Under the pieces are notes generated by a model. That model was given only the letters and a program-made list of their open reading frames with translations, was not told where the DNA came from and did not search any database. DNA of 52,497 bases from a virus: positions 1 to 52,497 of the IMG/VR virus record IMGVR_UViG_3300048921_000300. One strand, written 5' to 3'. The translations under genes were made by a program, and so were the position numbers. Shown in pieces: positions 30,829-39,386 of the stretch (position 1 is the first letter of the stretch; every line of letters begins with the position of its first letter).

Positions 30829-31736
30829 TGTTCGACGGCAAGGCGTTCGGCGAACAGATGGTCTCCATCGTCAAAGGCTATGTCGATCGAGTTTTCGCAA
30901 GCTTCAAATCCGATATCGACAAGGATATCGCCGAATTCCGCGCAAAGTTGCAGGCACTCGAAGCCAGCCCGCCGAAAGACGGCCGCGATGGCGTCGACGG
31001 GAAGGATGTGGACCCTGAACTGACCCGCGCCCTGATCGAGAAGACGGTCGCGGCTGCTGTTGCCGCCCTACCGCCGCCCGAACGTGGCGCGAAGGGCGAA
31101 CCTGGCGAACGGGGTGCCGACGGCAAGGATGGCGTGGACGGCAAGGATGCCGATGCCGATGCCATTCTCGATCAACTGATCAAGGCTGCGGTTCCGAGCA
31201 TCATTGCCGAGGTTGAGAAGGCGGTCGCGGCGCTGCCACCGCCCGAGCGTGGCGAGAAGGGTGATCCGGGTGAGCGCGGCGAGACCGGTGATCCGGGTCA
31301 GGACGGGAAGGATGGGACCGGTCTCGCCGATGCGCTGCTCGATCGCGACGGCCAGCTGGTGCTGACGCTCAGCGACGGCCGGGTCAAAACGCTCGGGGCT
31401 GTGGTCGGCAGGGATGGTGCGCCGGGCAAGGATGCGCCGCCGCCGTTCACGATCGACGATCTCGAATGCAGCGTGCTCGACGATGATCGCACCGTGCAGT
31501 TCTTGTTCCGCAGCGGCGAGCTGGAGCATGTCGTCCATCTCAAATGGCCGGTGGTGATCGATCGCGGCGTTTTCACCGAGAAGCAAACCTACGAAATGGG
31601 TGATGGCGTTACCTGGGCAGGCCATTTCTGGATCGCCCAGCGTGCGACCAACGCCAAGCCCGGATATCCAGATAGCGGCTGGCGGCTCGCGGTGAAAAAG
31701 GGCCGTGACGGCAAGGATGCCGGCCATGGCGCTTGA
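30825..31736 (+). CDS. Collagen-like repeat protein in the head-tail block
   Basis: 303 residues. A coiled N-terminal helix (about 1-45) is followed by Gly-X-Y blocks: GRDGVDGKD (near 53), GAKGEPGERGADGKDGVDGKD (near 87-108), GEKGDPGERGETGDPGQDGKDG (near 143-165) and GRDGAPGKDAPPP, separated by helices ending ALPPPERG. The C-terminal 90 residues form a beta domain (RGVFTEKQTYEMGDGVTWAGHFWIAQRATN). Collagen-like phage proteins usually make trimeric fibres; this may be a head or neck fibre. ATGATG start overlaps the portal stop. Confidence 0.75.
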   Translation: MMFDGKAFGEQMVSIVKGYVDRVFASFKSDIDKDIAEFRAKLQALEASPPKDGRDGVDGKDVDPELTRALIEKTVAAAVAALPPPERGAKGEPGERGADGKDGVDGKDADADAILDQLIKAAVPSIIAEVEKAVAALPPPERGEKGDPGERGETGDPGQDGKDGTGLADALLDRDGQLVLTLSDGRVKTLGAVVGRDGAPGKDAPPPFTIDDLECSVLDDDRTVQFLFRSGELEHVVHLKWPVVIDRGVFTEKQTYEMGDGVTWAGHFWIAQRATNAKPGYPDSGWRLAVKKGRDGKDAGHGA

Positions 31737-32277
31737 TCCCGACGAGCCGGTCTCGCTCGCCGATGCCAAGGCCTTCTGCCGGGTCGATGGCAACGATGAC
31801 GATGCCACGCTTGAGCTGCTGGTGGTGGCCGCGCGGCAATATGTCGAGGGCCGGATCGGGCAGGCGCTGAAGCCGCGCACGGTGACCGACGTCTTCGACG
31901 ATTTCGCGAAGCCGCTGACGCTCAGCGTCTGGCCGGTGGATGCCGCCAGCGTCAGCGTCGGCTATGTCGATGCCGATGGCGCCGATCAGGATTTCGCCGA
32001 ATTCGAGGTCAAGGCCTCGATCCGCCCCGCGAAAATCATCCTGGCGAGCGGCGCGGCCTGGCCGGCGGTGACCAAGCAGGGGCAGGCGGTCAGCATCAGC
32101 TATGATGCTGGCTATGATCCTTACATCGAGGTGCCGTATCCGATACGGCTTGCGATCCTGATGATCGTCGCCGCGCGCTTCGACAATCGTGCCGGTTTTC
32201 TTGGCATCCGCAGCACCGAAGAGCCACTCGGCGTCGAGGAACTGCTGCGCCGCTTTCGCCCGCTCGCGGTGGCGTGA
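31726..32277 (+). CDS. Head-tail connector (gp6-like)
   Basis: 183 residues from the ATG at 31726. PVSLADAKAFCRVDGNDDDATLELLVVAARQYVEGRIGQAL is the standard N-terminal helical pair of the HK97 gp6-like/DUF connector family, with a beta insertion and a C-terminal helix (RLAILMIVAARFDNRAGF...GVEELLRRFRPL). It docks beneath the portal. Overlaps the collagen-like gene by 11 bases. Confidence 0.88.
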   Translation: MALDPDEPVSLADAKAFCRVDGNDDDATLELLVVAARQYVEGRIGQALKPRTVTDVFDDFAKPLTLSVWPVDAASVSVGYVDADGADQDFAEFEVKASIRPAKIILASGAAWPAVTKQGQAVSISYDAGYDPYIEVPYPIRLAILMIVAARFDNRAGFLGIRSTEEPLGVEELLRRFRPLAVA

Positions 32278-32594
32278 TGGACGCGGGTGAGCTTGACCAG
32301 CGCATCACGATCGAGACGCGCACGCTGACGGAGGACGTGCTCGGCGCGGACGTCGAAAGCTGGTCATCGCTCGGCGACTTCTGGGCGCGGGTGATCGAGA
32401 CGCCGGGACGCGAATTTCTGAAGGGCGAGTTCGAGGCCGAGGGCAGATCGGTGTTCGTGATCCGCTGGCGCGAACTGGACAGCACCGCGCGGGTGACGTG
32501 GCGCGGCCGCATCTACACGATCGAGGACGTGACCGGCACGCAGCGAGAGGGTTTCGCCTGGCTGCATTGCAAATCGGTGGCGGGAGCGAACTGA
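32274..32594 (+). CDS. Head closure protein (head-tail adaptor)
   Basis: 106 residues; GTG at 32274 immediately precedes an ATG, either usable. LDQRITIETRTLTEDVLGADVESWSSLGDFWARVIETPGREF and RWRELDSTARVTWRGRIYTIEDV fit the SPP1 gp16-like adaptor family, a small beta barrel closing the connector after DNA filling. Confidence 0.87.
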   Translation: MMDAGELDQRITIETRTLTEDVLGADVESWSSLGDFWARVIETPGREFLKGEFEAEGRSVFVIRWRELDSTARVTWRGRIYTIEDVTGTQREGFAWLHCKSVAGAN

Positions 32595-32803
32595 TGAAGC
32601 TGAAGATCATGACGACCGGTGGCTGCAACTTGCCAGGCGGCATCGCGATGGTGCTGTGCGATGAGGCTGGGAAGATGCTTCCGGGGCAGGCGGCCGGCGT
32701 GCTCGAATATGAGCAGGGCGAGCTTTCGACCTTCACGGTGAAATTCGAAATCGACGGGACCGACGTGGTGCTCGATGGCGGACGGATCGGGAGCGAGTCA
32801 TGA
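32594..32803 (+). CDS. Small hypothetical protein in the connector block
   Basis: 69 residues. The start joins the preceding stop (TGATG) and the stop overlaps the next start (ATGA). Beta-rich: MKLKIMTTGGCNLPGGIAMVLCDEAGKMLPGQ, VKFEIDGTDVVLDGG. No family recognised; a position between adaptor and gp10-like genes suggests a virion or assembly role. Confidence 0.58.
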   Translation: MKLKIMTTGGCNLPGGIAMVLCDEAGKMLPGQAAGVLEYEQGELSTFTVKFEIDGTDVVLDGGRIGSES

Positions 32804-33234
32804 CGACGATGAAGGTCCTGGGCGCGGCCGAGGTCGAAAAGCTTCTCAGACAGCTTCCTGAACGCCTCGCCAAGAATGTTACGATCAATTCGCTGCGCGC
32901 CGGCGGCCGGGTGATCGCCGCGGGAATGAAGTCGCGGGTGCCGGTGCGCACCGGCGCGTTGCGCAACAGCATCACCGTCTCCAGCGCCAAGAAGGCCACC
33001 AAGGGACGGTCGAATGTCGTGGTTGGTTTCAAGAAGCCGGTTTCGCGCCGCGCGCACCTCACCGAGTTCGGCACCGAGCATAGCCGCGCCGAGCCGTTCA
33101 TCCGCCCGACAATCGACCAGGACGGCGAAGAGGCGATCAAGGCGATTGGCGAGGCGCTCGGCAAGGGCGTCGAACGCGAGGCGGCGGCGCTGGCCGGCGG
33201 CAAGAAAAGCTTCGTGACGGGGCGGAAGATTTGA
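32800..33234 (+). CDS. HK97 gp10-like tail completion protein
   Basis: 144 residues. GAAEVEKLLRQLPERLAKNVTINSLRAGGRVIAAGMKSRVPVRTGALRNSITV followed by HLTEFGTEHSRAEPFIRPTID is the characteristic HK97 gp10 pattern (R-TG-L-R-x-S, EFGT, PF-RP). It helps join tail to head. Confidence 0.9.
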   Translation: MTTMKVLGAAEVEKLLRQLPERLAKNVTINSLRAGGRVIAAGMKSRVPVRTGALRNSITVSSAKKATKGRSNVVVGFKKPVSRRAHLTEFGTEHSRAEPFIRPTIDQDGEEAIKAIGEALGKGVEREAAALAGGKKSFVTGRKI

Positions 33235-33235
33235 A

Positions 33236-33391
33236 ATGGCCAAGGTCGAGGCGACGCTGATCTACGAAAAGAAATGGTGGTGGTTCCCGGCCTATTATGG
33301 CTGTCTCACCCTTGTCCTGATGCGGGTGCTTTCAATCGAGGCCGGTGCGCAATGGGTAGCTAAGCACGCCTTCCGGATCGTCGTAAGGTAA
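33236..33391 (+). CDS. 51-residue aromatic protein
   Basis: Two bases after the gp10-like stop. MAKVEATLIYEKKWWWFPAYYGCLTLVLMRVL then SIEAGAQWVAKHAFRIVVR. The KK-WWWFPAYYG-x-L pattern is a recurring tiny protein in this slot of related phages. Possibly membrane-associated. Ends two bases before the next start. Confidence 0.62.
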   Translation: MAKVEATLIYEKKWWWFPAYYGCLTLVLMRVLSIEAGAQWVAKHAFRIVVR

Positions 33392-33392
33392 G

Positions 33393-33788
33393 ATGAGCAC
33401 GATCGAAGCGGCGATCGTCGCCGCGCTGACCGCCGAGGCAAGCGTCACGGCGGAGATCGGCACGCGCATCTTCCCGCCAGGTGGCAGGCAGGGCGCGGTC
33501 TATCCTTACGCGACCTTTCAACGGATCTCGACGCAGGGCGCGGGCCACTTGGACGGCCCGTCGGATCTCGATTGGCCGCGCTTCCAGATCGACTTCTGGG
33601 GCACGAGTGCGCTCGCCGCGCTCGCCGCAGCGGAAGCGGTCCGCAACTTTCTGGACGGCGTCGAACGCAGCGGCGCCGGACTGTCCTTCGTCGCGACCTT
33701 TCAGGATCAGCGCGGTCCCGAGGTCGACGAGGAAACCCGCAACGCGCGGGTATCGCAGGATTATTTCATCTGGCACGAAAGGAGTTAG
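33393..33788 (+). CDS. DUF3168 tail completion protein
   Basis: 131 residues: MSTIEAAIVAALTAEASVTAEIGTRIFPPGGRQGAVYPYATFQRIS, FQIDFWGTSALAALAAAEAVRNFLDG, RVSQDYFIWHER. This is the DUF3168 (SPP1 gp17-like) family that caps the tail tube at the head side. The major tail gene follows after three bases. Confidence 0.87.
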   Translation: MSTIEAAIVAALTAEASVTAEIGTRIFPPGGRQGAVYPYATFQRISTQGAGHLDGPSDLDWPRFQIDFWGTSALAALAAAEAVRNFLDGVERSGAGLSFVATFQDQRGPEVDEETRNARVSQDYFIWHERS

Positions 33789-33791
33789 AAG

Positions 33792-34223
33792 ATGGCACTC
33801 AAATCTCAGACGTCGACCGTCCATATTTCGAACGAGGACGCCGACAGCACCGCCTACGGGTCCGCGACCTTCGTCAAGGTCGGGCAGGTCACCTCGATCG
33901 GCGCGCCCTCGGGCGAGGCGGCGGACATCGACACCACCCATCTCGAATCGACGGCGAAGGAATATCTGGTCGGCCTGCCCGATAACGGCAATATCGAGAT
34001 CGCGATGAACGCGATTTCGGGCGATGCCGGCCATGACGAGCTGATCGCGGCGATGGATCTGCAGGAGCGCCGCTGGCTCCAGATCATCTGGTCGAACGGT
34101 GACATCTGGCACATCATGGCGCTGGTCAAGAAATATACCTGGAGTGCCGCGGTCGATGCCAAGATCGATGCGGCGGCCAGCTTCCGCACCTCGGGCTCGT
34201 GGACGCGGAGCGCGGTATCTTGA
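33792..34223 (+). CDS. Major tail (tube) protein
   Basis: 143 residues: FVKVGQVTSIGAPSGEAADIDTTHLESTAKEYLVGLPDNGNIEIAMN, RRWLQIIWSNGDIWHIMALVKKYTWSAAVDAKIDAAASFRTSGS. Length and the ID-THL-S-AKE motif fit tube proteins of lambda/HK97-type and gene-transfer-agent tails. Rings of it make the tail tube; the chaperone genes follow at once, as expected. Confidence 0.9.
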   Translation: MALKSQTSTVHISNEDADSTAYGSATFVKVGQVTSIGAPSGEAADIDTTHLESTAKEYLVGLPDNGNIEIAMNAISGDAGHDELIAAMDLQERRWLQIIWSNGDIWHIMALVKKYTWSAAVDAKIDAAASFRTSGSWTRSAVS

Positions 34224-34555
34224 GCCCGCGCGAGGCGATCCTCGGCCTCGCCGACGCGCTTGAGCTTGTTCCGCTCGAAGGCGTCGTCGATGCTTATGTG
34301 CGCAAGCTTTCGGTCGCGCAGGTGGAGACTTTGCGCAAGGATGGTGAAAACAGCTCGGTGCGACTATTCGTGCGCGCCGTCTGCGATGAAAAGGGCGAGC
34401 CGCTGTTCACTGACAAGGACGTCGAAAAACTGAAGCGCATCAACGCAGTCAAATTCGGCTCCATGGTTCAGCAGTGTATGACCTTCAACAGCATGACGCC
34501 GGAAAGCGCGGAAGACCTGGAAAAAAACTCAGAACCAGCGCCCTCCGGAGACTGA
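34220..34555 (+). CDS. Tail assembly chaperone G (0-frame product)
   Basis: 111 residues from the TTG at 34220, which overlaps the tail-tube stop; GTG 34199 is an alternative. ADALELVPLEGVVDAYVRKLSVAQVETLRKDGENSSVRLFVRAVCDEKGEPLFTDKDVEKLKRINAVKF matches the tail-chaperone pattern (VYVR-LS-E...DE-G-LFTD-D...L). It coats the tape measure during assembly. The terminal codons include the frameshift site, after which it ends in the 0 frame. Confidence 0.87.
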   Translation: MSPREAILGLADALELVPLEGVVDAYVRKLSVAQVETLRKDGENSSVRLFVRAVCDEKGEPLFTDKDVEKLKRINAVKFGSMVQQCMTFNSMTPESAEDLEKNSEPAPSGD

Positions 34556-34845
34556 AATTCCGGCTGGCGCTGGCTCTGGGACGCACCGTTCGCGAACTCG
34601 AACTAACCCTCTCCAACAGCGAATGGATAGAATGGCAAAAATTCTATGCCATCGATCCATGGGGAGATCAGCGTGCCGACCTGCGTATGGCGCAGCACGC
34701 TGCCGTCACCGTGCATCCGCATATCAAGAACACCATCTCACCCCTCGATCTTCTCATGTTCAGCGATGACCGCCTCGCGCTTCCCGACGACGTCGGCGCG
34801 CAGGAGCGCGAGTGGATGCTGAAGCTCAGCCGAAGCGGAGATTAA
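34220..34845 (+). CDS. Tail assembly chaperone GT (-1 frameshift product)
   Basis: A -1 slip at A AAA AAC (34522-34528) would fuse the first 103 residues of G to 105 residues read in the -1 frame, ending at 34845: about 208 residues. The T part includes LKFRLALALGRTVRELELTLSNSEWIEWQKFYAIDPWGDQRADLRMAQHAAVTV, the DUF4035-like pattern usual for the extension. It links the chaperone to the tail tube. The -1 frame has no own start near the overlap; an ATG at 34474 lies within G. Ends three bases before the tape-measure start. Confidence 0.85.
34522..34573 (+). promoter_or_regulatory. -1 programmed ribosomal frameshift signal
   Basis: The slippery heptamer A AAA AAC (34522-34528) is in phase with G codons GAA AAA AAC. 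Six bases on, CCAGCGCC (34535-34542) pairs with GGCGCTGG (34566-34573), a perfect eight-base-pair stem. A CTCCGGAG palindrome lies in its loop. Heptamer, spacer and stem all meet the requirements for -1 frameshifting. Confidence 0.88.
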
Positions 34846-34847
34846 TC

Positions 34848-37760
34848 ATGGCATCCGTTGGATCGCTCGTCGTCGACCTGATTGCGCAGACGGCGAGCTT
34901 CAACTCCAATATCGAGAAGGCGGCCGCGGCGCTCAACAGCAACGCAGCGAAGATGAACAAGTCGCTGCAGCAGATCGAGCATGGTTTCGAATCGCTCAAA
35001 GAGGCCGGCAAGGTTTTCGCGGAAGCGTTCGCGCTCGAAAAGGTCGGCGAGGCGATCAAAAGCGGTCTAGAATACGCGGCCTCGCTCGGCGTGGCATCGA
35101 AACAACTCGGCGTCACCACGCATGATCTGCAGGTCTATCGCTTCGAGGCGTCGCAGGTCGGTGTCAGCCAGGAGGAGATGGACAAAGGGCTGCAGAAGCT
35201 CTCCAAATCACTCGGCCAGGCCAAGCTAGGCGCCGAAGCCCCAAGCAAGGCATTCGCGGCCCTGTCGAAGGTGATCGGCGAGGATATCGTCTCGCACAGT
35301 AAGTCTGCCGGCGATGCAATTCCATTGGTGACAAAGGCGTTCGAAAAAGTCACCGATCCGACCAAGCGCGCAGCCGTTGAGGTGGCGTTGTTTGGTAAGG
35401 CCGGCCAGGAACTTGGCCCTTTGCTCGGCGCTGGTCACGAGAAGATCGATGAACTGGCCGCGTCCTTTAAGAACCTCAACATTGAGCTGACGCCGGAGCA
35501 GATCGAGCATGCACACGAGGCCGAAGTTGCCTATGGCAATCTTTCGCGCGTGCTGCAGGCGAAGTTCGCCGGGATCGTCGCCGATAACGCCAATGCGATC
35601 CTGAACTTTGCCAACCAGCTTCTCAATCTGGCGGGCATTCTTGAGCGGCATCCGATCCTGACGGGTGCCATCGGCGGCGCTGCCCTTGGCGTTCCGCTAG
35701 GCCCAGTGGGCATTATCGGCGGTGCGATTGGAGGTGCGGCGGTTGGTTCGCGCGCCGGCGAAACACTCGCCGATTCCAATCAGGATGTGAAATTCCGCAA
35801 GCAGCAATTTGATGATGCACGCGCGGCCTTGAAGTCCTTCGGGTCAGGGCGCGGTGTATCGCTTCCGCCTGGGCTGGACCTGAAAAGCGCCCGTCAGCTT
35901 CTCCAGAACAATTTCGTCAAGCAGGGTAATCTGCTCAAGGCCGCGCTGTCTGGAGGCCTGCAGGAAGCGGTCCCGGTGAGTGGTGGCGGCCTCGGTTCAT
36001 TTCTCTCGCCGACCGGCCACTCCAAGCTCGAACCGAAGCTATTCGCCGACCAGAACGCCAAACTCGACGAGCAACTGCTGCGTATCAAGCAGCAGGAAGC
36101 AACCGACACCAATACGATTGCCGATTTCGCGAGGCAGCAGATCAACGTCGAGGCCGACAAATTCGCGCAGGACGTCAAGATTAACGTTGCGGCGGGGCAC
36201 CTGACGGACGCTCAGGGCAAGCAACTTCTCGCCAAGAACGAGACGGTCCGCACCGAGGAACTGCTGCACGCCGAGATGGAGCGGCAGCACCAGCTCGCGC
36301 TGGACGCGGTCGAGCTATCCACCGCCGCCAACGATAACGAGCGCGACATCCTCCAGTCGCTGGGCGCGATCGCGAAGACGGCGGCAGAGCGGCAGGCGAT
36401 CGCGCTGCATGTCCTTGCGCTCGACCAGCAAGATGAGCGCATGAAGCTCAATGCGATCATCGCCGATCAACTTGCCTCCGAGGTCGAAAAGAAGAAAGCC
36501 AGGGACCGGCTTGCCAAGCTTGATGAGATCTATGCCGACCGTGCCAAGGCGATCCAGATCCAGAATGCCGGCCCGCTGCAGAACTATCTCGATGCCTTGC
36601 CCAAGACGATCGCGCAGATCGCCGAGGCGATGCAAAATCTCCGCGTCAATCAGTTCGAGGCACTCAACCAGCGCACCAAGCAGTTCGCCGACGATTTCTC
36701 CGATGCGTTCGGGCGTGCCGCGCAGGACATTCTCGACCTCAAAAATCCGCTCGACGTGCTCAAGAATCTGGTCAGCGATCTCGCGCATCAGTTCCAGCAG
36801 GAATTCATCGTCGGGCCGCTGACAAGGAAGATCCACGACGCAATCGGCGCGCCGCTGGCCGAAAAGCTCGTCACCGACAAGATCGGTGGGCAGACGGTGC
36901 ATGGCGTTGCGTCCGATATCGGCCTCAATGCGCAGCAAATGTCGATCGCGATGAAGACCTCGACATCCGATCTGCTCGCGTTCAGCCAGGCCATCGAGCG
37001 CGCGACGGGTGCGGCACTCGGGGGTGGCCTGCCCGGCATCGGTAATTTAGGAAGCGGCGGACTGCTGGGCGGCAACGATATCCTGTCGGGCGGCACCAGC
37101 GGTCCGCTGATCGGTCTCGACGGCCAGCCGACCGGCGCGGGAATGACGTCGCTGGTCGATATGGACAAGCTCAAGGCCGCGAACGACAGCCTCGATCTAC
37201 TCGGCACCAGCAGTGATCGTGCGGCGGCGGCGATGGCGGCGCAGGTGCCCGTGCTCGGCCAATTCGGCAGCGGACTGATGCAGGTTTTGTCCTCGCTTTC
37301 GGGCGGTGGCGGGGGCGGCGGCTTCCTCGGCGGCTTGCTCAAGCTTGGCGGCTCGTTGCTCGGCGGCCTGGGGGGCGCGCCAGATATTTCCGGCATCGCA
37401 TCGGTCGGGCTGTCAGCTGACTTCCTAAAGGCTGGCAGCACCAGCCTGACGGAGGGCATCCCGATCGCAACCCTGCCCGGCTTCGCCTCGGGCGGGCGAC
37501 CGCGCGGGCTGTCGCTGGTCGGCGAGAAGGGGCCGGAACTGTTCATGCCCGATGCCCCCGGCACGATCATCCCGGCGGGGAGCACAGCCAGCTTCATGCG
37601 CTCGATCGGGAACCTGAAACCGGCCAACGATCGCCGCCTCGGCGATATCCACGTCCATTTCCACGGCCAGGTCGATGAGCGCACCGCGCGCGTCTCGGGT
37701 CGGCAGGCGGCGATCTCGGCCCAGCGCGAGCAGGCCAAGGCTGCCAGGGCAGGCTACTGA
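34848..37760 (+). CDS. Tape measure protein
   Basis: 970 residues, starting three bases after the GT stop. The N-terminal 250 residues are helical (FNSNIEKAAAALNSNAAKMNKSLQQIEHGFESLKEAGKVF; GVTTHDLQVYRFEASQVG). A hydrophobic Gly-rich stretch at about 268-303 (GAIGGAALGVPLGPVGIIGGAIGGAAVG) may cross the host membrane during injection. Long coiled coils follow (about 400-620), then a Gly/Leu-rich C-terminal part with FASGGRPRGLSLVGEKGPELFMPDAPGTIIPAGS, the common C-terminal tape-measure motif. By the usual 1.5 angstrom per residue the tail would be near 145 nm. Confidence 0.93.
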   Translation: MASVGSLVVDLIAQTASFNSNIEKAAAALNSNAAKMNKSLQQIEHGFESLKEAGKVFAEAFALEKVGEAIKSGLEYAASLGVASKQLGVTTHDLQVYRFEASQVGVSQEEMDKGLQKLSKSLGQAKLGAEAPSKAFAALSKVIGEDIVSHSKSAGDAIPLVTKAFEKVTDPTKRAAVEVALFGKAGQELGPLLGAGHEKIDELAASFKNLNIELTPEQIEHAHEAEVAYGNLSRVLQAKFAGIVADNANAILNFANQLLNLAGILERHPILTGAIGGAALGVPLGPVGIIGGAIGGAAVGSRAGETLADSNQDVKFRKQQFDDARAALKSFGSGRGVSLPPGLDLKSARQLLQNNFVKQGNLLKAALSGGLQEAVPVSGGGLGSFLSPTGHSKLEPKLFADQNAKLDEQLLRIKQQEATDTNTIADFARQQINVEADKFAQDVKINVAAGHLTDAQGKQLLAKNETVRTEELLHAEMERQHQLALDAVELSTAANDNERDILQSLGAIAKTAAERQAIALHVLALDQQDERMKLNAIIADQLASEVEKKKARDRLAKLDEIYADRAKAIQIQNAGPLQNYLDALPKTIAQIAEAMQNLRVNQFEALNQRTKQFADDFSDAFGRAAQDILDLKNPLDVLKNLVSDLAHQFQQEFIVGPLTRKIHDAIGAPLAEKLVTDKIGGQTVHGVASDIGLNAQQMSIAMKTSTSDLLAFSQAIERATGAALGGGLPGIGNLGSGGLLGGNDILSGGTSGPLIGLDGQPTGAGMTSLVDMDKLKAANDSLDLLGTSSDRAAAAMAAQVPVLGQFGSGLMQVLSSLSGGGGGGGFLGGLLKLGGSLLGGLGGAPDISGIASVGLSADFLKAGSTSLTEGIPIATLPGFASGGRPRGLSLVGEKGPELFMPDAPGTIIPAGSTASFMRSIGNLKPANDRRLGDIHVHFHGQVDERTARVSGRQAAISAQREQAKAARAGY

Positions 37761-38359
37761 TGGCGTTCATCGATCAAAGGCTTCCGACCAAGGTCGAGCT
37801 CAACGCCGTCCGGCATGATGATGAGGATATCGAGATCGTCACCACCGACGGCGGCTGGGAAACCCGCAACGCGCGGCAAGCCTCGTCGCTGCGCAGCTGG
37901 GACATCAGCTTCCCCGCCGGCTTCTATGACGATGCGACGATCGCGGCGGTGATCGCGATGTACAAGGCCGCGCGCGGCAAGCTCCACAGCTTCCGCTTCA
38001 AGGACCCGGTCGAGAACGCGGTCGCCGATGCGCAGTTCGGCATCGGCGACGGCGCCACCACCACCTTCCCGCTGATCATTCCCTACACCGCCGGCAGCGA
38101 GACCTTCGAGCGCGCGATCACCCGCCCGATCTCTTCGATCACGATCAAGAAGGACGGCGTCGTCGCGGGCAGCGGCTATTCGGTCAATTATGCGACCGGC
38201 GTCGTCACCTTCTCGCCGGCGCCTTCGGTTGGCGTCGTGCTGAGCTGGAGCGGGGCGTTCGACGTGCCGGTGCGCTTCGACAGCGCGCTCGAAATGACCG
38301 CGCTGACGATCCGGCTGACCCATGTCGAAACGCTGACGATCAAGGAAGTGCGCGAATGA
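37760..38359 (+). CDS. DUF2460 distal tail protein (GTA gp12-like)
   Basis: 199 residues; the start overlaps the tape-measure stop by one base. GGWETRNARQASSLRSWDISFPAGFYDDATIAAVIAMYKAARGKLHSFRFKDPVENA and FDSALEMTALTIRLTHVETLTIKEVRE are typical of the DUF2460/TIGR02217 family found in the gene transfer agent tail cluster. It builds the distal tail. Confidence 0.9.
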   Translation: MAFIDQRLPTKVELNAVRHDDEDIEIVTTDGGWETRNARQASSLRSWDISFPAGFYDDATIAAVIAMYKAARGKLHSFRFKDPVENAVADAQFGIGDGATTTFPLIIPYTAGSETFERAITRPISSITIKKDGVVAGSGYSVNYATGVVTFSPAPSVGVVLSWSGAFDVPVRFDSALEMTALTIRLTHVETLTIKEVRE

Positions 38360-38393
38360 CGCGGGCGTTCCTTTATCCTGATGAGCGGTCCGC

Positions 38394-39287
38394 ATGACAC
38401 GGACCTTGGGCGGCGCGCTCACGTCGCATCTGGCGACGCGCGATCACACCCGCGCGAAAATGATGCTGATCGCATGCCGCGACGGCACCACCCTCGGTCT
38501 GACCGATCATAGCCATGTGCTGAGCTACGATCTCGGCACCGGCGCGGTCGATTACAAGCCCGACACCGGCATCCTTCCCTCCGCGCTGTCCGCCAGCATC
38601 GGCTTCGAGACCGGCAATTTCGAGGTGACCGGCCCGATCGGCGCGGATGTCACGCTGGCGGGCGTGCTCGGCGGCAAATGGGATCAGGCGCGGGTCTATT
38701 TGTTCGAGGTCAACTGGAAATCATTGGGCAGCGGCAAGATCGCGCTGTTCGGCGGCTCCATCTCCGAGGCGCGGATCGAGGGCGGCAGCTTCGTGTTCGA
38801 GGTCCGCTCCGACGTCGACAGGCTCAACCAGTCGATCGGCCGCGTACTCGCGCCCTATTGCACCGCCGATTTCTGCGACGCCCAGTGCTCGCTCGACATC
38901 GCCGATTTCACCACGCCCGCGACGTTGACGGCGGTGATCGACGCGCTGCGCTTCACCGTCAGCTATTCCGGCACGATCCCCGACGACGATCTCAACGGCG
39001 GGACGGTCCTGTTCACCTCGGGCGCGCTCATGGGAACCAAGCCGGTCGAGATCTTCGACTGGGCATCGACAGGAGATGTTCAGTTGTTCGAGCCGCTGGC
39101 CGAGCCGCCGGCGATCGGCGACACGCTCGATCTGCGCTTCGGCTGCCTCAAGATCCGCAAGTCCGACGATCCACTCGCGCGCACCTGCATGTTCTACGGC
39201 AACATCGCCAACATGCGCGCCTTCCCCGAAGTGCCTGGCAGCGATCAGGTGCTCAAGGTGGCGGTGCCGGGAGCCGGCGGTGCTTAA
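38394..39287 (+). CDS. DUF2163 tail-tip protein (GTA gp13-like)
   Basis: 297 residues. LTSHLATRDHTRAKMMLIACRDGTTLGLTDHSHVLSYD and VLAPYCTADFCDAQCSLDIADFTTPAT match DUF2163, with cysteines (C-x4-C-x3-C) that bind an iron-sulfur cluster in tail hubs of this type (lambda gpL-like, by analogy). Follows the DUF2460 gene after 34 bases. Confidence 0.88.
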   Translation: MTRTLGGALTSHLATRDHTRAKMMLIACRDGTTLGLTDHSHVLSYDLGTGAVDYKPDTGILPSALSASIGFETGNFEVTGPIGADVTLAGVLGGKWDQARVYLFEVNWKSLGSGKIALFGGSISEARIEGGSFVFEVRSDVDRLNQSIGRVLAPYCTADFCDAQCSLDIADFTTPATLTAVIDALRFTVSYSGTIPDDDLNGGTVLFTSGALMGTKPVEIFDWASTGDVQLFEPLAEPPAIGDTLDLRFGCLKIRKSDDPLARTCMFYGNIANMRAFPEVPGSDQVLKVAVPGAGGA

Positions 39288-39386
39288 GTACTGCAGAACG
39301 CCGTGCTCTACGAGTTGCGGGCTAGCCTCACCCTTTAACAGAGCCCGTCAGCGTTCGACGTTGCTGCAGCAGAAGGTTTCTAGCCC
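39288..39386. other. 99-base gap with interlaced inverted repeats in the tail operon
   Basis: Otherwise tightly packed tail genes part here. CGGGCTAG (39318-39325) pairs with CTAGCCCG (39380-39387), and GAACGC (39296-39301 region) with GCGTTC (39351-39356). CTGCAG appears twice. An RNA fold over the next gene start is possible. No gene seen. Confidence 0.35.

Noticed and set aside
34474-34845. Independent gene starting at ATG 34474
   Set aside because: The frame is the -1 extension of the tail chaperone; slippery site and stem explain its expression better than an internal start.
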